Assembly: GCA_024638445.1 (NCBI GenBank)
Contig: JAHEKH010000011.1
Coordinates: 1-45,747 of the forward strand
DNA: 45,747 nt
Origin: Gammaproteobacteria bacterium
GTDB lineage: Bacteria > Pseudomonadota > Gammaproteobacteria > Steroidobacterales > JABDKV01
Direction: 5' to 3'
Shown: positions 34,394 through 42,607 of the stretch, piece after piece
How the letters are laid out: the number at the start of each line of letters is the position of its first letter
How positions within the stretch are numbered: the first letter of the stretch is position 1
Made by a program: the position numbers and the translations under genes
Notes under the pieces: model-generated
Database searches by the model: none
The model's input: the letters and a program-made list of their open reading frames with translations, nothing else
What the model was told of the DNA's origin: nothing

Positions 34394-35113
34394 GTGAATG
34401 CCCTGTGCACGATTACTGTGGTTCTCGCCATGTCGGTACTTAACGGTCCCGTCATGAGTGCTGAAACCGACAGGGTCGTGACGGTTGGTGGCAACGGTGA
34501 AGTCACCGTCGAACCCAACCGTGCGCAGGTATCACTTTCGATCATGGTCCGCAGCGACCAGCAGCAGTCCGCACAACGCGAAGTCGACGACACCGTCGAT
34601 GCCGTACTACGCCTCACGGACAATCTCGACATTCCAAGGCGGGATGTCCGCACGACGCGACTGAACATCAACCCTGAGTTTCGCTGGGACAAGGCAACCA
34701 ACGAACGCAAGATCAGCGGGTACATGGTTCAACGCACCGTCGAGGTGAACCTGAGGGACCTGGAAAAGCTCGGTGAACTGATGCACCGGGCAACCTCAGC
34801 AGGCGTAAACCAGGTTTCGCCACCGGTGCTCGGTACAGACAGCGAAGACGAGCACCGGCGTGAAGCCCTGGCGCGGGCGGCCGGGGACGCCCGCGCCAAC
34901 GCCGAACGGCTGGCGGAAACCCTGGGCGCGAAGCTCGGCCCGGTGCGGCGAATTACCAGTTCCGATGTAATCCACCAGCCGCCGCCGGTACGCCCGATGA
35001 TGCGCGCCGAGGCCAAGATGGCCGGCGACAGCGGCCCGGCCGAGAGCTACACCCCCGGCGAGATCAAGTACAACGCCAGCGTCACCGTCGAGTTCGACCT
35101 GATCGTCCGCTAA
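34394..35113 (+). CDS. SIMPL-domain (DUF541, YggE-like) periplasmic protein
   Basis: The protein (239 residues) has a signal peptide ending near residue 23 (NGPVMSA) followed by a single SIMPL domain. The family signatures are VVTVGGNGEVTVEPNRAQVSLS at the start of the mature protein, RRDVRTTRLNINPEFRW and ISGYMVQRTVEVNLRDLEKLGELMHRATSAGVNQV in the middle, and ALARAAGDARANAERLAETLGAKLGPVRRI. The E. coli homologue YggE lowers oxidative stress and the family forms ring-like oligomers; the biochemical activity is unknown. I chose the GTG at 34394 because GGAG lies 5 nt upstream and the signal peptide is then of normal length; a GTG at 34373 is possible but poorer. A glutathione peroxidase gene converges on it. 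Confidence 0.9.
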   Translation: MNALCTITVVLAMSVLNGPVMSAETDRVVTVGGNGEVTVEPNRAQVSLSIMVRSDQQQSAQREVDDTVDAVLRLTDNLDIPRRDVRTTRLNINPEFRWDKATNERKISGYMVQRTVEVNLRDLEKLGELMHRATSAGVNQVSPPVLGTDSEDEHRREALARAAGDARANAERLAETLGAKLGPVRRITSSDVIHQPPPVRPMMRAEAKMAGDSGPAESYTPGEIKYNASVTVEFDLIVR

Positions 35114-35150
35114 CCGCGTCCCGTCCGGCGCTAACCGCGCAGGAGCGCGC

Positions 35151-35630
35151 TCAAAGTGCGTCGGCGATGTCCTGCAGCAGCCCGGAATCGTCGGGCGTGG
35201 TTCCGGCAGGGTAACGCGCGGCTACGCGGCCCTCACGACCTACCAGGAATTTTTCGAAGTTCCATTCGATATCGCCGGGGAAACCGTTGGCGGGATCGGT
35301 CAGCCAGGCGTATAGCGGGTGGCGACCCTCGCCGTTCACCTCGATCTTCGCCGACATCGGGAAAGTGACATCGTAGCGGCTGGTGCAAAAGTCCTTGATG
35401 GCCGCTTCTTCCCCCGGTTCCTGTGCCCCGAACTGGTTGCACGGAAAACCCACCACGACCAGTCCCTGCCCGGACAGCTCGCGGTACAGTGCCTCGAGGC
35501 CCTTGTATTGTGGCGTGTAGCCACACTCGCTGGCGACGTTGACGGCCAGCACGACTTTGCCCTCGCACGCCTTCAGTAAATCAGGCTGCCCGTCGATACT
35601 GTCGATCGAAAACTCGTGAAACGAAGCCAT
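35151..35630 (-). CDS. Glutathione peroxidase family thiol peroxidase
   Basis: This 159-residue peroxidase reduces H2O2 or lipid hydroperoxides using glutathione or thioredoxin. The catalytic tetrad is visible: Cys36 (NVASECGYTPQY), Gln66 (GFPCNQFG), Trp123 and Asn124 (EWNFEKFL). The active site uses cysteine, not selenocysteine. A second cysteine at residue 82 (DFCTSRY) is near the position of the resolving cysteine in thioredoxin-dependent members. The ATG at 35630 starts the conserved region; a TTG two codons earlier is possible. The leader contains two hairpins that may restrict access to the GGGGGTT ribosome-site region. The gene converges with the SIMPL gene, and both families are linked to oxidative stress. 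Confidence 0.93.
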   Translation of the reverse strand: MASFHEFSIDSIDGQPDLLKACEGKVVLAVNVASECGYTPQYKGLEALYRELSGQGLVVVGFPCNQFGAQEPGEEAAIKDFCTSRYDVTFPMSAKIEVNGEGRHPLYAWLTDPANGFPGDIEWNFEKFLVGREGRVAARYPAGTTPDDSGLLQDIADAL

Positions 35631-35634
35631 GTCC

Positions 35635-35677
35635 AACCCCCGGGGTTCATTCAGGGCGGGCGCCGATGGCGCCCGCC
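35635..35677 (-). promoter_or_regulatory. Two hairpins in the leader of the peroxidase gene
   Basis: A perfect 10-bp stem (GGCGGGCGCC, 35655-35664, with GGCGCCCGCC, 35668-35677) with a GAT loop lies 25 bp before the start. A second palindrome (AACCCC-C-GGGGTT, 35635-35647) covers the only purine-rich ribosome-site candidate. There is no T run after the first, so a terminator is unlikely on either strand; translational control is possible but inferred. Confidence 0.4.
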
Positions 35678-35694
35678 AGCGTATTGCAGTCGGG

Positions 35695-35708
35695 TACGGT
35701 TGACCGTA
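35695..35708. promoter_or_regulatory. Dyad TACGGT-TG-ACCGTA, possible operator
   Basis: A perfect 6-bp inverted repeat with a 2-bp spacer lies midway between the divergent peroxidase and DUF945 genes, where an operator would be expected. I cannot match it to a known regulator. Confidence 0.25.
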
Positions 35709-35757
35709 TCGTCAGCCGTCCCACAGCGTTCCCGCCAATTATCACACAGCGTATCGC

Positions 35758-37029
35758 GTGAAACGGCTCGCAAAAATCCTGCTCCTGTTGACGATCCTGC
35801 TGATTGTTGCCCTGCCCGGGGCCGTTGGCATGATTGCCGAGCGCCAGCACGACCGCCTGGCGATGCAGCTGCCCGGCGACCAGCTGAGCAAGGAGAGCTA
35901 CGAGCGCGGCTGGTTCAGCAGCCAGAGCCGTTACCGCTATCGCATCGATGACGAGCGGCTGACGGAGCTTGCCGCGACGATCACCCGCGAAACCGGGGAC
36001 GGCCACGCGCTGGTCGTCGACAGCAAGCTCTATCACGGCCCGGTTCCTGCGCTTGCCGGCGGCCGCGCCGCCATCGCCTGGACCGATGCCGAATCGTCAC
36101 TGGCCTTGCTCGCCCCGTCGGGGCAGGAAGTGCCGCTGCCCGGGGCGTTGCGCAGCCGGGTCGAGGCGGACGGCAGCAGCGTTTTCGTCTATACCGCAGA
36201 ACCGGAAAGCCGCCAGCTCGGCAATGAGCTTACGCTGCGCTGGGAGGAAATGCGGGTCTACGCCGAGGTCGGACGCAATGCCACGATGCTGGAGGTCGAC
36301 GGTGAAATCGGTCAAATCACCCTCGAAGACAACGATACCGGCATCGTATTTGGCCCGGCCAGTATCCGCGCCGACCAGGTGCAAAGCCGCAACAAGCTCT
36401 GGACAGGGGATTCAGCGCTACAGATCGATGCGGTCCGACTGCCGGAATTCGAGACCGGCACCATCACCTTCGATACCCGGATCCGCGAAGTCGACGATAC
36501 GGCGAGTTATGCGGTTGAACTCAGGCTGCGGGATGTACGTGGTCCCGGGCTCGATGGCGATGATCTCCACATCGACCTCTACATGGAGCGGATCGACGCC
36601 GCCGCGTTGTCCGAAGTCATAGAGCTCGCCGAAAGCTACCCCGGGAACGGCCCGGTTCTCATGGCCGATCGCGATGCGCTGTTTGCCAGGCTGCTGCGCC
36701 CGGGGCCGGCGCTGAGGTTGCGGACTTTAAAAATCCCCACGCCCGATGCCGACATCGAGGGCACGGCATTTGTCACCGTCGAGCCGGGCACGGGTACGGC
36801 CCTTAGCGATCTGGGGCGGGGTGTTGCGGGGGAAACGACGCTCTACCTGCCGCAAGCGATTGTCCATGATGCCGAATCCGGGGGTCCGCCCGAGGTTCGT
36901 GAGGCCATCGCACTGATGCGGCGCTTCAGGATTCTCGTGCCGGATGGCAATCGCTACCGCATCGAAGCCGACTATGCCGGTGGCTTGCTGACCGTTAACG
37001 GTTTTCCCGTTCCCGTTCCGGTTTTTTAG
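35758..37029 (+). CDS. DUF945 (YdgA-like) envelope protein
   Basis: The 423-residue protein has an uncleaved or cleavable N-terminal membrane segment (residues 5-25, ILLLLTILLIVALPGAVGM) and then a large beta-rich periplasmic region. It follows the DUF945/YdgA pattern: an N-terminal helix, YERGWFSSQSRYRY (the family's Y-x-RGWFSS motif) near residue 48, a LVVDSKLYHGPVP segment (xHGP motif), and a C-terminal TVNGFPVPVPVF ending comparable to the LNG-P end of YdgA. YdgA-family proteins are of uncertain function, possibly AsmA-like envelope lipid factors. The start is GTG at 35758. It is divergent from the peroxidase gene and converges on mnmG. Confidence 0.85.
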   Translation: MKRLAKILLLLTILLIVALPGAVGMIAERQHDRLAMQLPGDQLSKESYERGWFSSQSRYRYRIDDERLTELAATITRETGDGHALVVDSKLYHGPVPALAGGRAAIAWTDAESSLALLAPSGQEVPLPGALRSRVEADGSSVFVYTAEPESRQLGNELTLRWEEMRVYAEVGRNATMLEVDGEIGQITLEDNDTGIVFGPASIRADQVQSRNKLWTGDSALQIDAVRLPEFETGTITFDTRIREVDDTASYAVELRLRDVRGPGLDGDDLHIDLYMERIDAAALSEVIELAESYPGNGPVLMADRDALFARLLRPGPALRLRTLKIPTPDADIEGTAFVTVEPGTGTALSDLGRGVAGETTLYLPQAIVHDAESGGPPEVREAIALMRRFRILVPDGNRYRIEADYAGGLLTVNGFPVPVPVF

Positions 37030-37173
37030 CACCGCGGCGTGCGGTTACAGGAGCGCCGTCCGGACGTGAGGGTGAGAGGCTTCAGGATTTGCGGGGCTGA
37101 CGCTGGTCGCGGGCGCAATAATCGCGGCCGTTGGCCATTCCTGCGCAGGAGCGATGTCCCGGTGCGATCCGGG

Positions 37174-39054
37174 TCAGGCGCTGAGTCGGCGGCTGCCCTT
37201 CTTCAGATGCACCAGCAGTAGCGAAACGGCCGCCGGCGTGACGCCGGGAATACGCGCGGCCTGGCCGACGGTCTCCGGCCGCACCGCCGCCAGCTTCTGG
37301 CGCACCTCGTGCGACAGTCCGCGAACCGCCGTGTAATCGATGTCCAGCGGAATCGCCTGGCCCTCGTGCCGGCGCTGACGATCGATCTCGGCATTCTGCC
37401 GCTCGATATAACCGGCGTAGCGCGCTGCGATCTCTACCTGGGCGGCAACCCGGGGCGCATCGATTCCCGGACCGACACCGGGTAGCGACACCAGCGTCGG
37501 GTAGTCCATACCGGGTCGGCGCAAGAGGTCCAGCGCATGGGTCTCACGGCTGAGCCCGTCACCGGGCAGGCGGGCATGATCCGCGTCGCCCAGGTTCTCA
37601 GGCCGCACCAGCAGGCGCTCGAGACGCGCGCTTTCGGCCGCAATCGCGTCGCGGTGTTCGCAGAAAGCCCGCCAGCGGGTGTCATCGACCAGCCCGAGCT
37701 GCCGACCGGTTTCGGTCAACCGCAGATCGGCGTTGTCCTCCCGGAGCGTAAGGCGGTATTCCGCCCGGCTGGTGAACATCCGATAGGGCTCGGTCGTGCC
37801 ACGGGTCACCAGGTCGTCGACGAGTACACCGATATAGGCCTCGTCCCGGCGTGGCCACCACGGATCCCGACCCTGCACGGCCAGCGCTGCGTTGACACCC
37901 GCCAGCAAACCCTGCGCTGCCGCTTCCTCGTAGCCGGTCGTGCCATTGATCTGGCCGGCGAAATAAAGACCGGGCAGGTGCCGCGTCTCCAGCGTATGCG
38001 CCAGCTCCCGCGGATCGAAGTAGTCGTACTCGATCGCGTAGCCGGGCCGGGTGAGCCGTGCGTTCTCACAGCCGGCCATCGTGCGTACAAATTCGATCTG
38101 CACTTCGAAGGGCAGCGACGTTGAGATGCCGTTGGGATAGACCTCCGTGGTATCGAGGCCCTCAGGTTCGATGAACACCTGGTGCGACGTCTTGTCGGCA
38201 AAACGCACGATCTTGTCTTCGACCGACGGGCAATAGCGTGGTCCCACTCCGCCGATCGCGCCGCTGTACATCGGCGAGCGATCCAGCGCGCCGCGAATGA
38301 TGTCGTGGGTGCGCTCGTTGGTCCTGGTAATGTGGCAGCTGCGCTGCGCGGGATGCTCGTCGCGACTGCCGATAAAAGAAAAAACCGGCCGCGGGTCGTC
38401 GCCAGGCTGCTCGGTCATCGCGGAAAAATCCAGGCTGCGGCCGTCGATGCGCGGTGGGGTTCCGGTCTTCAGCCGGTCGACGCCGAACGGCAGCTCGCGC
38501 AGCCGTGAGGCCAGCCGGTTGGCTGGTGCATCGCCGGCTCGGCCGCCGGCATGATTGTCCTGGCCGATGTGAATCACGCCACCGAGAAAGGTACCGACGG
38601 TCAGCACGACGGCGGGCGCCCGAAACTCCAGCCCCATGCCGGTGCGCACACCGGCAATCCGGCCCTGCTCGACGACCAGGTCGTCGACGCTTTGCTGGAA
38701 CAGGGTGAGACGCGGCTCCGATTCCAGGAACGCCCGAATAGCCCGCTTGTAGAGCGTGCGGTCCGCCTGCGCCCGGGTGGCCCGTACCGCGGGACCCTTG
38801 CGCGCATTGAGCGTGCGGAAATGAATGCCGGCGCGATCTGCCGCCCGGGCCATGACGCCACCGAGGGCATCGACCTCGCGCGCGAGGTGGCCCTTGCCGA
38901 TGCCGCCGATGGCGGGATTGCAGCTCATCTGCCCGAGCGTTTCGAGATTGTGGGTCAGCAATACGGTGCGCGCACCGCCGCGTGCCGCGGCCAGGGCGGC
39001 CTCGGTACCGGCGTGTCCGCCGCCTACCACGATGACATCGAAGGACTGGTTCAT
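37174..39054 (-). CDS. mnmG: tRNA uridine-5-carboxymethylaminomethyl modification enzyme MnmG (GidA)
   Basis: This FAD enzyme (626 residues) works with MnmE to build the cmnm5 group on U34 of several tRNAs. The N-terminal FAD motif [19 protein letters not shown] is followed by the MnmG signatures [27 protein letters not shown] and [17 protein letters not shown]. Further motifs are [54 protein letters not shown] and [21 protein letters not shown]. The helical C-terminus carries the [41 protein letters not shown] segment. The ATG at 39054 begins the FAD motif; a longer frame to 39282 overlaps the divergent gene and is rejected. rsmG, its usual downstream neighbour, is 20.3 kb away. Confidence 0.97.
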   Translation of the reverse strand: MNQSFDVIVVGGGHAGTEAALAAARGGARTVLLTHNLETLGQMSCNPAIGGIGKGHLAREVDALGGVMARAADRAGIHFRTLNARKGPAVRATRAQADRTLYKRAIRAFLESEPRLTLFQQSVDDLVVEQGRIAGVRTGMGLEFRAPAVVLTVGTFLGGVIHIGQDNHAGGRAGDAPANRLASRLRELPFGVDRLKTGTPPRIDGRSLDFSAMTEQPGDDPRPVFSFIGSRDEHPAQRSCHITRTNERTHDIIRGALDRSPMYSGAIGGVGPRYCPSVEDKIVRFADKTSHQVFIEPEGLDTTEVYPNGISTSLPFEVQIEFVRTMAGCENARLTRPGYAIEYDYFDPRELAHTLETRHLPGLYFAGQINGTTGYEEAAAQGLLAGVNAALAVQGRDPWWPRRDEAYIGVLVDDLVTRGTTEPYRMFTSRAEYRLTLREDNADLRLTETGRQLGLVDDTRWRAFCEHRDAIAAESARLERLLVRPENLGDADHARLPGDGLSRETHALDLLRRPGMDYPTLVSLPGVGPGIDAPRVAAQVEIAARYAGYIERQNAEIDRQRRHEGQAIPLDIDYTAVRGLSHEVRQKLAAVRPETVGQAARIPGVTPAAVSLLLVHLKKGSRRLSA

Positions 39055-39110
39055 ATGATCGGCTTCCCGCGAGGGAGGCGAATTATACACAGCCGTGGGT
39101 CTGCCCCGGT

Positions 39111-39140
39111 TTGGCGGCTGCCCGGCCGGACGCTTACACT
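39111..39140 (+). promoter_or_regulatory. Promoter of the S33 lipoprotein gene, leaderless layout
   Basis: TTGGCG (39111-39116) and TACACT (39135-39140) are separated by 18 bp, and the ATG at 39147 follows the -10 element after exactly 6 nt (GCGCCC). No Shine-Dalgarno sequence is visible, so the transcript would start at or near the ATG. Confidence 0.5.
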
Positions 39141-39146
39141 GCGCCC

Positions 39147-40616
39147 ATGCCACGCTGTTCCCTATTGCTCGCCGCGGTACTGGCCGCCGCGGGCTGCGCC
39201 CCGCCACAGCCGCAAGGCAACGGGTTTGGCGCCACCCTGGAGCCCTGCCGGATCCAGGGCGCTTCCGGCCTGACCTCCGCACCCGCCGAATGTGCGTACT
39301 TCCGGGTGCCGGAAAATCCGGGCGAGCCGGACGGAACGACCATCGAGTTGTTCGTGGCCCGGGTGCCGGCCCTCAACCCGCGTTTTCCCGGGACGGCGTT
39401 CACTATCCTCGCCGGTGGCCCGGGGCAGGCGGCGACTGAGCTGTACGCGGACTTCGAGCAGGTGTTCCACCCGATCAATCGTCACCACGACATCCTGCTG
39501 GTCGACCAGCGTGGCACCGGGCGGTCGAATGCACTGAACTGCGACTACGACGATACCGAGGTGCTCGAATTCACGCCCGAGTATGCCGCCGAGGCCGCCA
39601 TCGCCTGCCTCGACGGTCTCGAGGGTGACGTGCGCTACTACACCACCAGCGTGGCGATTCGGGATCTCGACCAGGTCCGTGCAGCGCTGGGGTATGAGCA
39701 GCTTGACCTGTATGGCGCCTCTTACGGCACCCGCGTTGCACAGCATTACCTGAAACGCTACCCCGGGCAGGTTCGCAGCATGATCATCGATGGCGTGGTC
39801 CCCGCCCAGGAGGTGCTGGGGCCGGACATTGCGCCGGATGCGCAATCGGCGCTGGAAGACATCTTCGATCGGTGCAAGAACAACGCTGACTGCAGCGAGC
39901 ATTTCGGCGGGCTGCCGGAAACCTTCGCGCGCCTCCGCGAGGTGTTGCGGCAACAGCCCGTGGAGCTTGCAATGCCTGCACCCGTGAGTGGTGAGCTGCA
40001 AACGGTACGCCTGGACTACACCAGCTTTGTCGGAGCCGTGCGTCTGCTGAGCTATGCGCCCACCAGCGCATCGCTGCTGCCGCTGCTGCTGCATGAGGCC
40101 GGCGAAGGAAACTGGGGCCCGCTGGCGGCCCAGGCCCAGATGACTGCCCTGGCGCTGGTCGATGCCCTGAGCGAAGGGATGCATAACGCAGTCATGTGCA
40201 CCGAGGACTCACCGTACTTTGCGTTAACCGGGGAGGAGCGTACTGCGCTCAGGGCGACCTACCTCGGCGAGGTGCTGGTCGACGGGATGGCGGCGGTCTG
40301 TGCGCAGTGGCCGGCCGGTGTTATCGACGAGGGTTTCCACGAACCGGTCACCGGCGACACGCCGGTACTGCTGCTGTCGGGCAGCGCCGATCCGGTCACC
40401 CCGCCGGAAAATGCAGAAATGGTCGCTGCCGGGCTGCCGAACAGCCTGCACATCGTCGCGCAGGGTCACGGCCATGGCGTGCTGACGCTCGGTTGCGTGC
40501 CTCGCCTGATGGCCGAGTTCGTCGATGCCGCCGCCATTGGTGAACTCGATCCGGCCTGCGTGCACCGGCAGGTACCGGCACCGTTTTTTACCCGTTTCTC
40601 GGGGCCCCAGCCGTGA
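39147..40616 (+). CDS. S33-family alpha/beta-hydrolase lipoprotein (TAP-like peptidase)
   Basis: The protein (489 residues) is probably a lipid-anchored peptidase. The N-terminus ([17 protein letters not shown]) has a lipobox with Cys17 as the acylation site. The alpha/beta-hydrolase core shows [10 protein letters not shown] (oxyanion region), [14 protein letters not shown], the nucleophile elbow [11 protein letters not shown] with Ser192, the acid in [13 protein letters not shown] (Asp415), and the histidine in [11 protein letters not shown] (His441 or His443). The C-terminal part matches the TAP-like domain of tripeptidyl aminopeptidases. Four central cysteines could form disulfides. Its TGA overlaps the GTG of the ABC ATPase gene, so peptidase and exporter are co-expressed. 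The physiological substrate is unknown; prolyl or tripeptidyl aminopeptidase activity is an inference from the family. Confidence 0.88.
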   Translation: MPRCSLLLAAVLAAAGCAPPQPQGNGFGATLEPCRIQGASGLTSAPAECAYFRVPENPGEPDGTTIELFVARVPALNPRFPGTAFTILAGGPGQAATELYADFEQVFHPINRHHDILLVDQRGTGRSNALNCDYDDTEVLEFTPEYAAEAAIACLDGLEGDVRYYTTSVAIRDLDQVRAALGYEQLDLYGASYGTRVAQHYLKRYPGQVRSMIIDGVVPAQEVLGPDIAPDAQSALEDIFDRCKNNADCSEHFGGLPETFARLREVLRQQPVELAMPAPVSGELQTVRLDYTSFVGAVRLLSYAPTSASLLPLLLHEAGEGNWGPLAAQAQMTALALVDALSEGMHNAVMCTEDSPYFALTGEERTALRATYLGEVLVDGMAAVCAQWPAGVIDEGFHEPVTGDTPVLLLSGSADPVTPPENAEMVAAGLPNSLHIVAQGHGHGVLTLGCVPRLMAEFVDAAAIGELDPACVHRQVPAPFFTRFSGPQP

Positions 40617-41335
40617 TCGAAGTCAGCGCGCTGCGAAAGTCTTTCGGCGACGTGCAGGCGGTGCGCGACGTCAGCTTTCGCGCAACCGACGGGCGGATTA
40701 CCGGCCTGCTCGGTCCGAATGGCGCCGGCAAGTCGACCACCCTGCGCATGCTCTACACCGTGCTGCGACCCGACGGCGGGACTGCGGCGATCAACGGCCA
40801 CGATATCCTGCGCGAACCGCTGAGGGTGCGGCAGGCCATCGGCGTGCTGCCCCACTCCGCCGGTCTCTATCCCAATCTCACGGCGCGGCAGAACATCCAT
40901 TATTACGCCTGTCTGCACGGCCTGGATGGCGACGCTGCCAATGCCTGTGTCGACGACCTGGTGCTGCGGCTGGGTCTGCAGGAGTTCGCTGACCGGCGTG
41001 CCAAGGGCTTCTCGCACGGCCAGCGCACCCGGGTCGCGCTGGCGCGCGCGCTGGTGCACTCGCCGCGTAATGTCCTGCTGGACGAACCGACCAGCGGTCT
41101 CGACGTGATGGCGACTCGCAAGCTGCGCGATGTCGTTCGCGGCTTGCGTGACGACGGCTGCTGCGTGCTGCTGTCGAGCCACGTGATGCAGGAAGTCAGT
41201 GCGTTGTGCGACGACATCGTCATCATCGGTGCCGGCCGGGTCATCGCATCGGGTTCGCCCGACGCCATTCGCGAGCAGGCCGGCACCGCCGATCTCGAAG
41301 AAGCCTTCGTGGCGCTGCTGGACCGGTCGCTGTGA
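40613..41335 (+). CDS. ABC transporter ATP-binding protein, NatA-like
   Basis: The ATPase (240 residues) of an ABC-2 type exporter. Walker A GPNGAGKST lies at residues 34-42, the Q-loop region at about 84 (IGVLPHSAGLYPNLTA), a slightly atypical signature FSHGQRTRVALARAL, Walker B NVLLDEPTSGLD, and the H-loop LLSSHVMQEVSALCDD. The overall pattern, including LRMLYTVLRPDGGTAAINGHDI, matches NatA, the ATPase of the NatAB sodium exporter, though many NatA-like proteins export other substrates. The start is GTG, overlapping the preceding stop by 4 bp; the gene overlaps its permease in the same way. Confidence 0.92.
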   Translation: MIEVSALRKSFGDVQAVRDVSFRATDGRITGLLGPNGAGKSTTLRMLYTVLRPDGGTAAINGHDILREPLRVRQAIGVLPHSAGLYPNLTARQNIHYYACLHGLDGDAANACVDDLVLRLGLQEFADRRAKGFSHGQRTRVALARALVHSPRNVLLDEPTSGLDVMATRKLRDVVRGLRDDGCCVLLSSHVMQEVSALCDDIVIIGAGRVIASGSPDAIREQAGTADLEEAFVALLDRSL

Positions 41336-42501
41336 GGTCGATACTCACAGTCTTCCGCAAAGAGGTCGTGGACAACTTCCGCGACCGGCGAACCCTGTTT
41401 TCGTCGCTGGTTTTCGGCCCGTTGCTGGGGCCGGTGATGTTCACCCTGATGATGAGCCTGGTGCTCGACAAGGCCGGCGATTCGGCAGAGAAAGACATCG
41501 ACCTGCCGGTCGCCGGTGCCGAGCTGGCACCCAACCTGCTGGCTTTTCTCGGGCAGAACGGCATCGTCGCTGAAGCGCCGCCGGACGACCCCCGCCAGTC
41601 AGTTCGCGACGGCACACACGACATGGTGCTGATTATTCCGGCGGACTTTCCGGCGCGTTTTACCGCCGGCGAACCGGCGAGCGTCCAACTGGTGCTGGAT
41701 GAATCGGACAGTCACGCGGCGGCGTCGATCAGCCGGGTTCGCCGCCTGCTTCGTATTTACAGCCAGCAAATCGGCTCGCTGCGGCTGCAGGCGCGGGGCG
41801 TCAGCACCGGGGTGATTCACCCGGTCGTTGTGCAGAATCTCGATGTATCCACGCCGACCGGCCGTTCCGTCGTCATCCTCGGGATGATGACTTACTTCAT
41901 CCTCTTTTCGATCCTTATCGGCGGCATGTACCTGGCCATCGACGCTACCGCGGGTGAGCGCGAGCGTGGGTCTCTCGAACCGCTGCTGACGTTGCCGGTG
42001 GCCCGCCACGAGCTGATCCTCGGCAAGATTGCGGCGACCTGTTTTTACATGCTCCTGTCTCTGACGTTGACGGTCAGCCTGTTCACCGTCCTGCTGCCGC
42101 TCGTACCGCTGGATGCGTTAGGCATGAACGTCAATTTCACCGCCGTATCGGCGCTGCAGTCGATTGGCATCATGATCCCCTTCATCCTGGTCGGGGCCGG
42201 TCTCCTGACCGTTGTGGCTTCGTTCACCCACAGCTACAAGGAGGCGCAGACGTGGCTGTCGGTCGTCCTGATCGTGCCGACCGTACCGATCCTGGTCGCC
42301 GCGCTGCAGTCACTGAAACCCACGCTCGTACTGATGCTCGTGCCCAGCCTGAGCCAGCACCTGCTGATTACCGAGATCATCAAGGACGAACCGGTGCCGC
42401 TGTCCTGGACGCTCGTCAGCGTCGTCAGCACGACCGTGTTTGGCGTATTGCTCATTGCGCTTGCCGCCCGCCTCTACCAGCGCGAGAAAATACTGGGCTG
42501 A
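41332..42501 (+). CDS. ABC-2 type transporter permease, NatB-like
   Basis: The permease (389 residues) has an N-terminal membrane helix after the RKEVVDNFRDRRTLFSSL amphipathic start that is typical of NatB. A large extracytoplasmic domain spans about residues 50-190, and a cluster of five to six membrane helices spans about 190-385. The segment AIDATAGERERGSLEPLLTLPVARHELILGK is the conserved cytoplasmic loop of NatB/ABC-2 permeases that couples to the ATPase. The GTG at 41332 overlaps the TGA of the ATPase gene (GTGA); the frame is open further upstream but only in the shadow of that gene. The partnership with the ATPase is certain from overlap; sodium specificity is not shown. Confidence 0.9.
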   Translation: MRSILTVFRKEVVDNFRDRRTLFSSLVFGPLLGPVMFTLMMSLVLDKAGDSAEKDIDLPVAGAELAPNLLAFLGQNGIVAEAPPDDPRQSVRDGTHDMVLIIPADFPARFTAGEPASVQLVLDESDSHAAASISRVRRLLRIYSQQIGSLRLQARGVSTGVIHPVVVQNLDVSTPTGRSVVILGMMTYFILFSILIGGMYLAIDATAGERERGSLEPLLTLPVARHELILGKIAATCFYMLLSLTLTVSLFTVLLPLVPLDALGMNVNFTAVSALQSIGIMIPFILVGAGLLTVVASFTHSYKEAQTWLSVVLIVPTVPILVAALQSLKPTLVLMLVPSLSQHLLITEIIKDEPVPLSWTLVSVVSTTVFGVLLIALAARLYQREKILG

Positions 42502-42607
42502 CATAATCGGCGTTGATCCAATAAGCGTTTCTGGGAGCGCTTTCACGGACAAAAAGTCACGCTTCGGGCATCGTGTTCAGTTCTTGAGGCACGAGATAAA
42601 TCCGCGA

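Noticed and set aside
37123-37170. A REP-like palindromic element (CCTGCGCAGG and GGCCGTTGGCC) between DUF945 and mnmG
   Set aside because: The palindromes are short, and I found no second copy in the window that would show a dispersed repeat family.
42502-42545. Terminator after the NatB-like gene (AAGCG...CGCTTT)
   Set aside because: The stem is only 5 bp with a 10-nt loop and a short T run.
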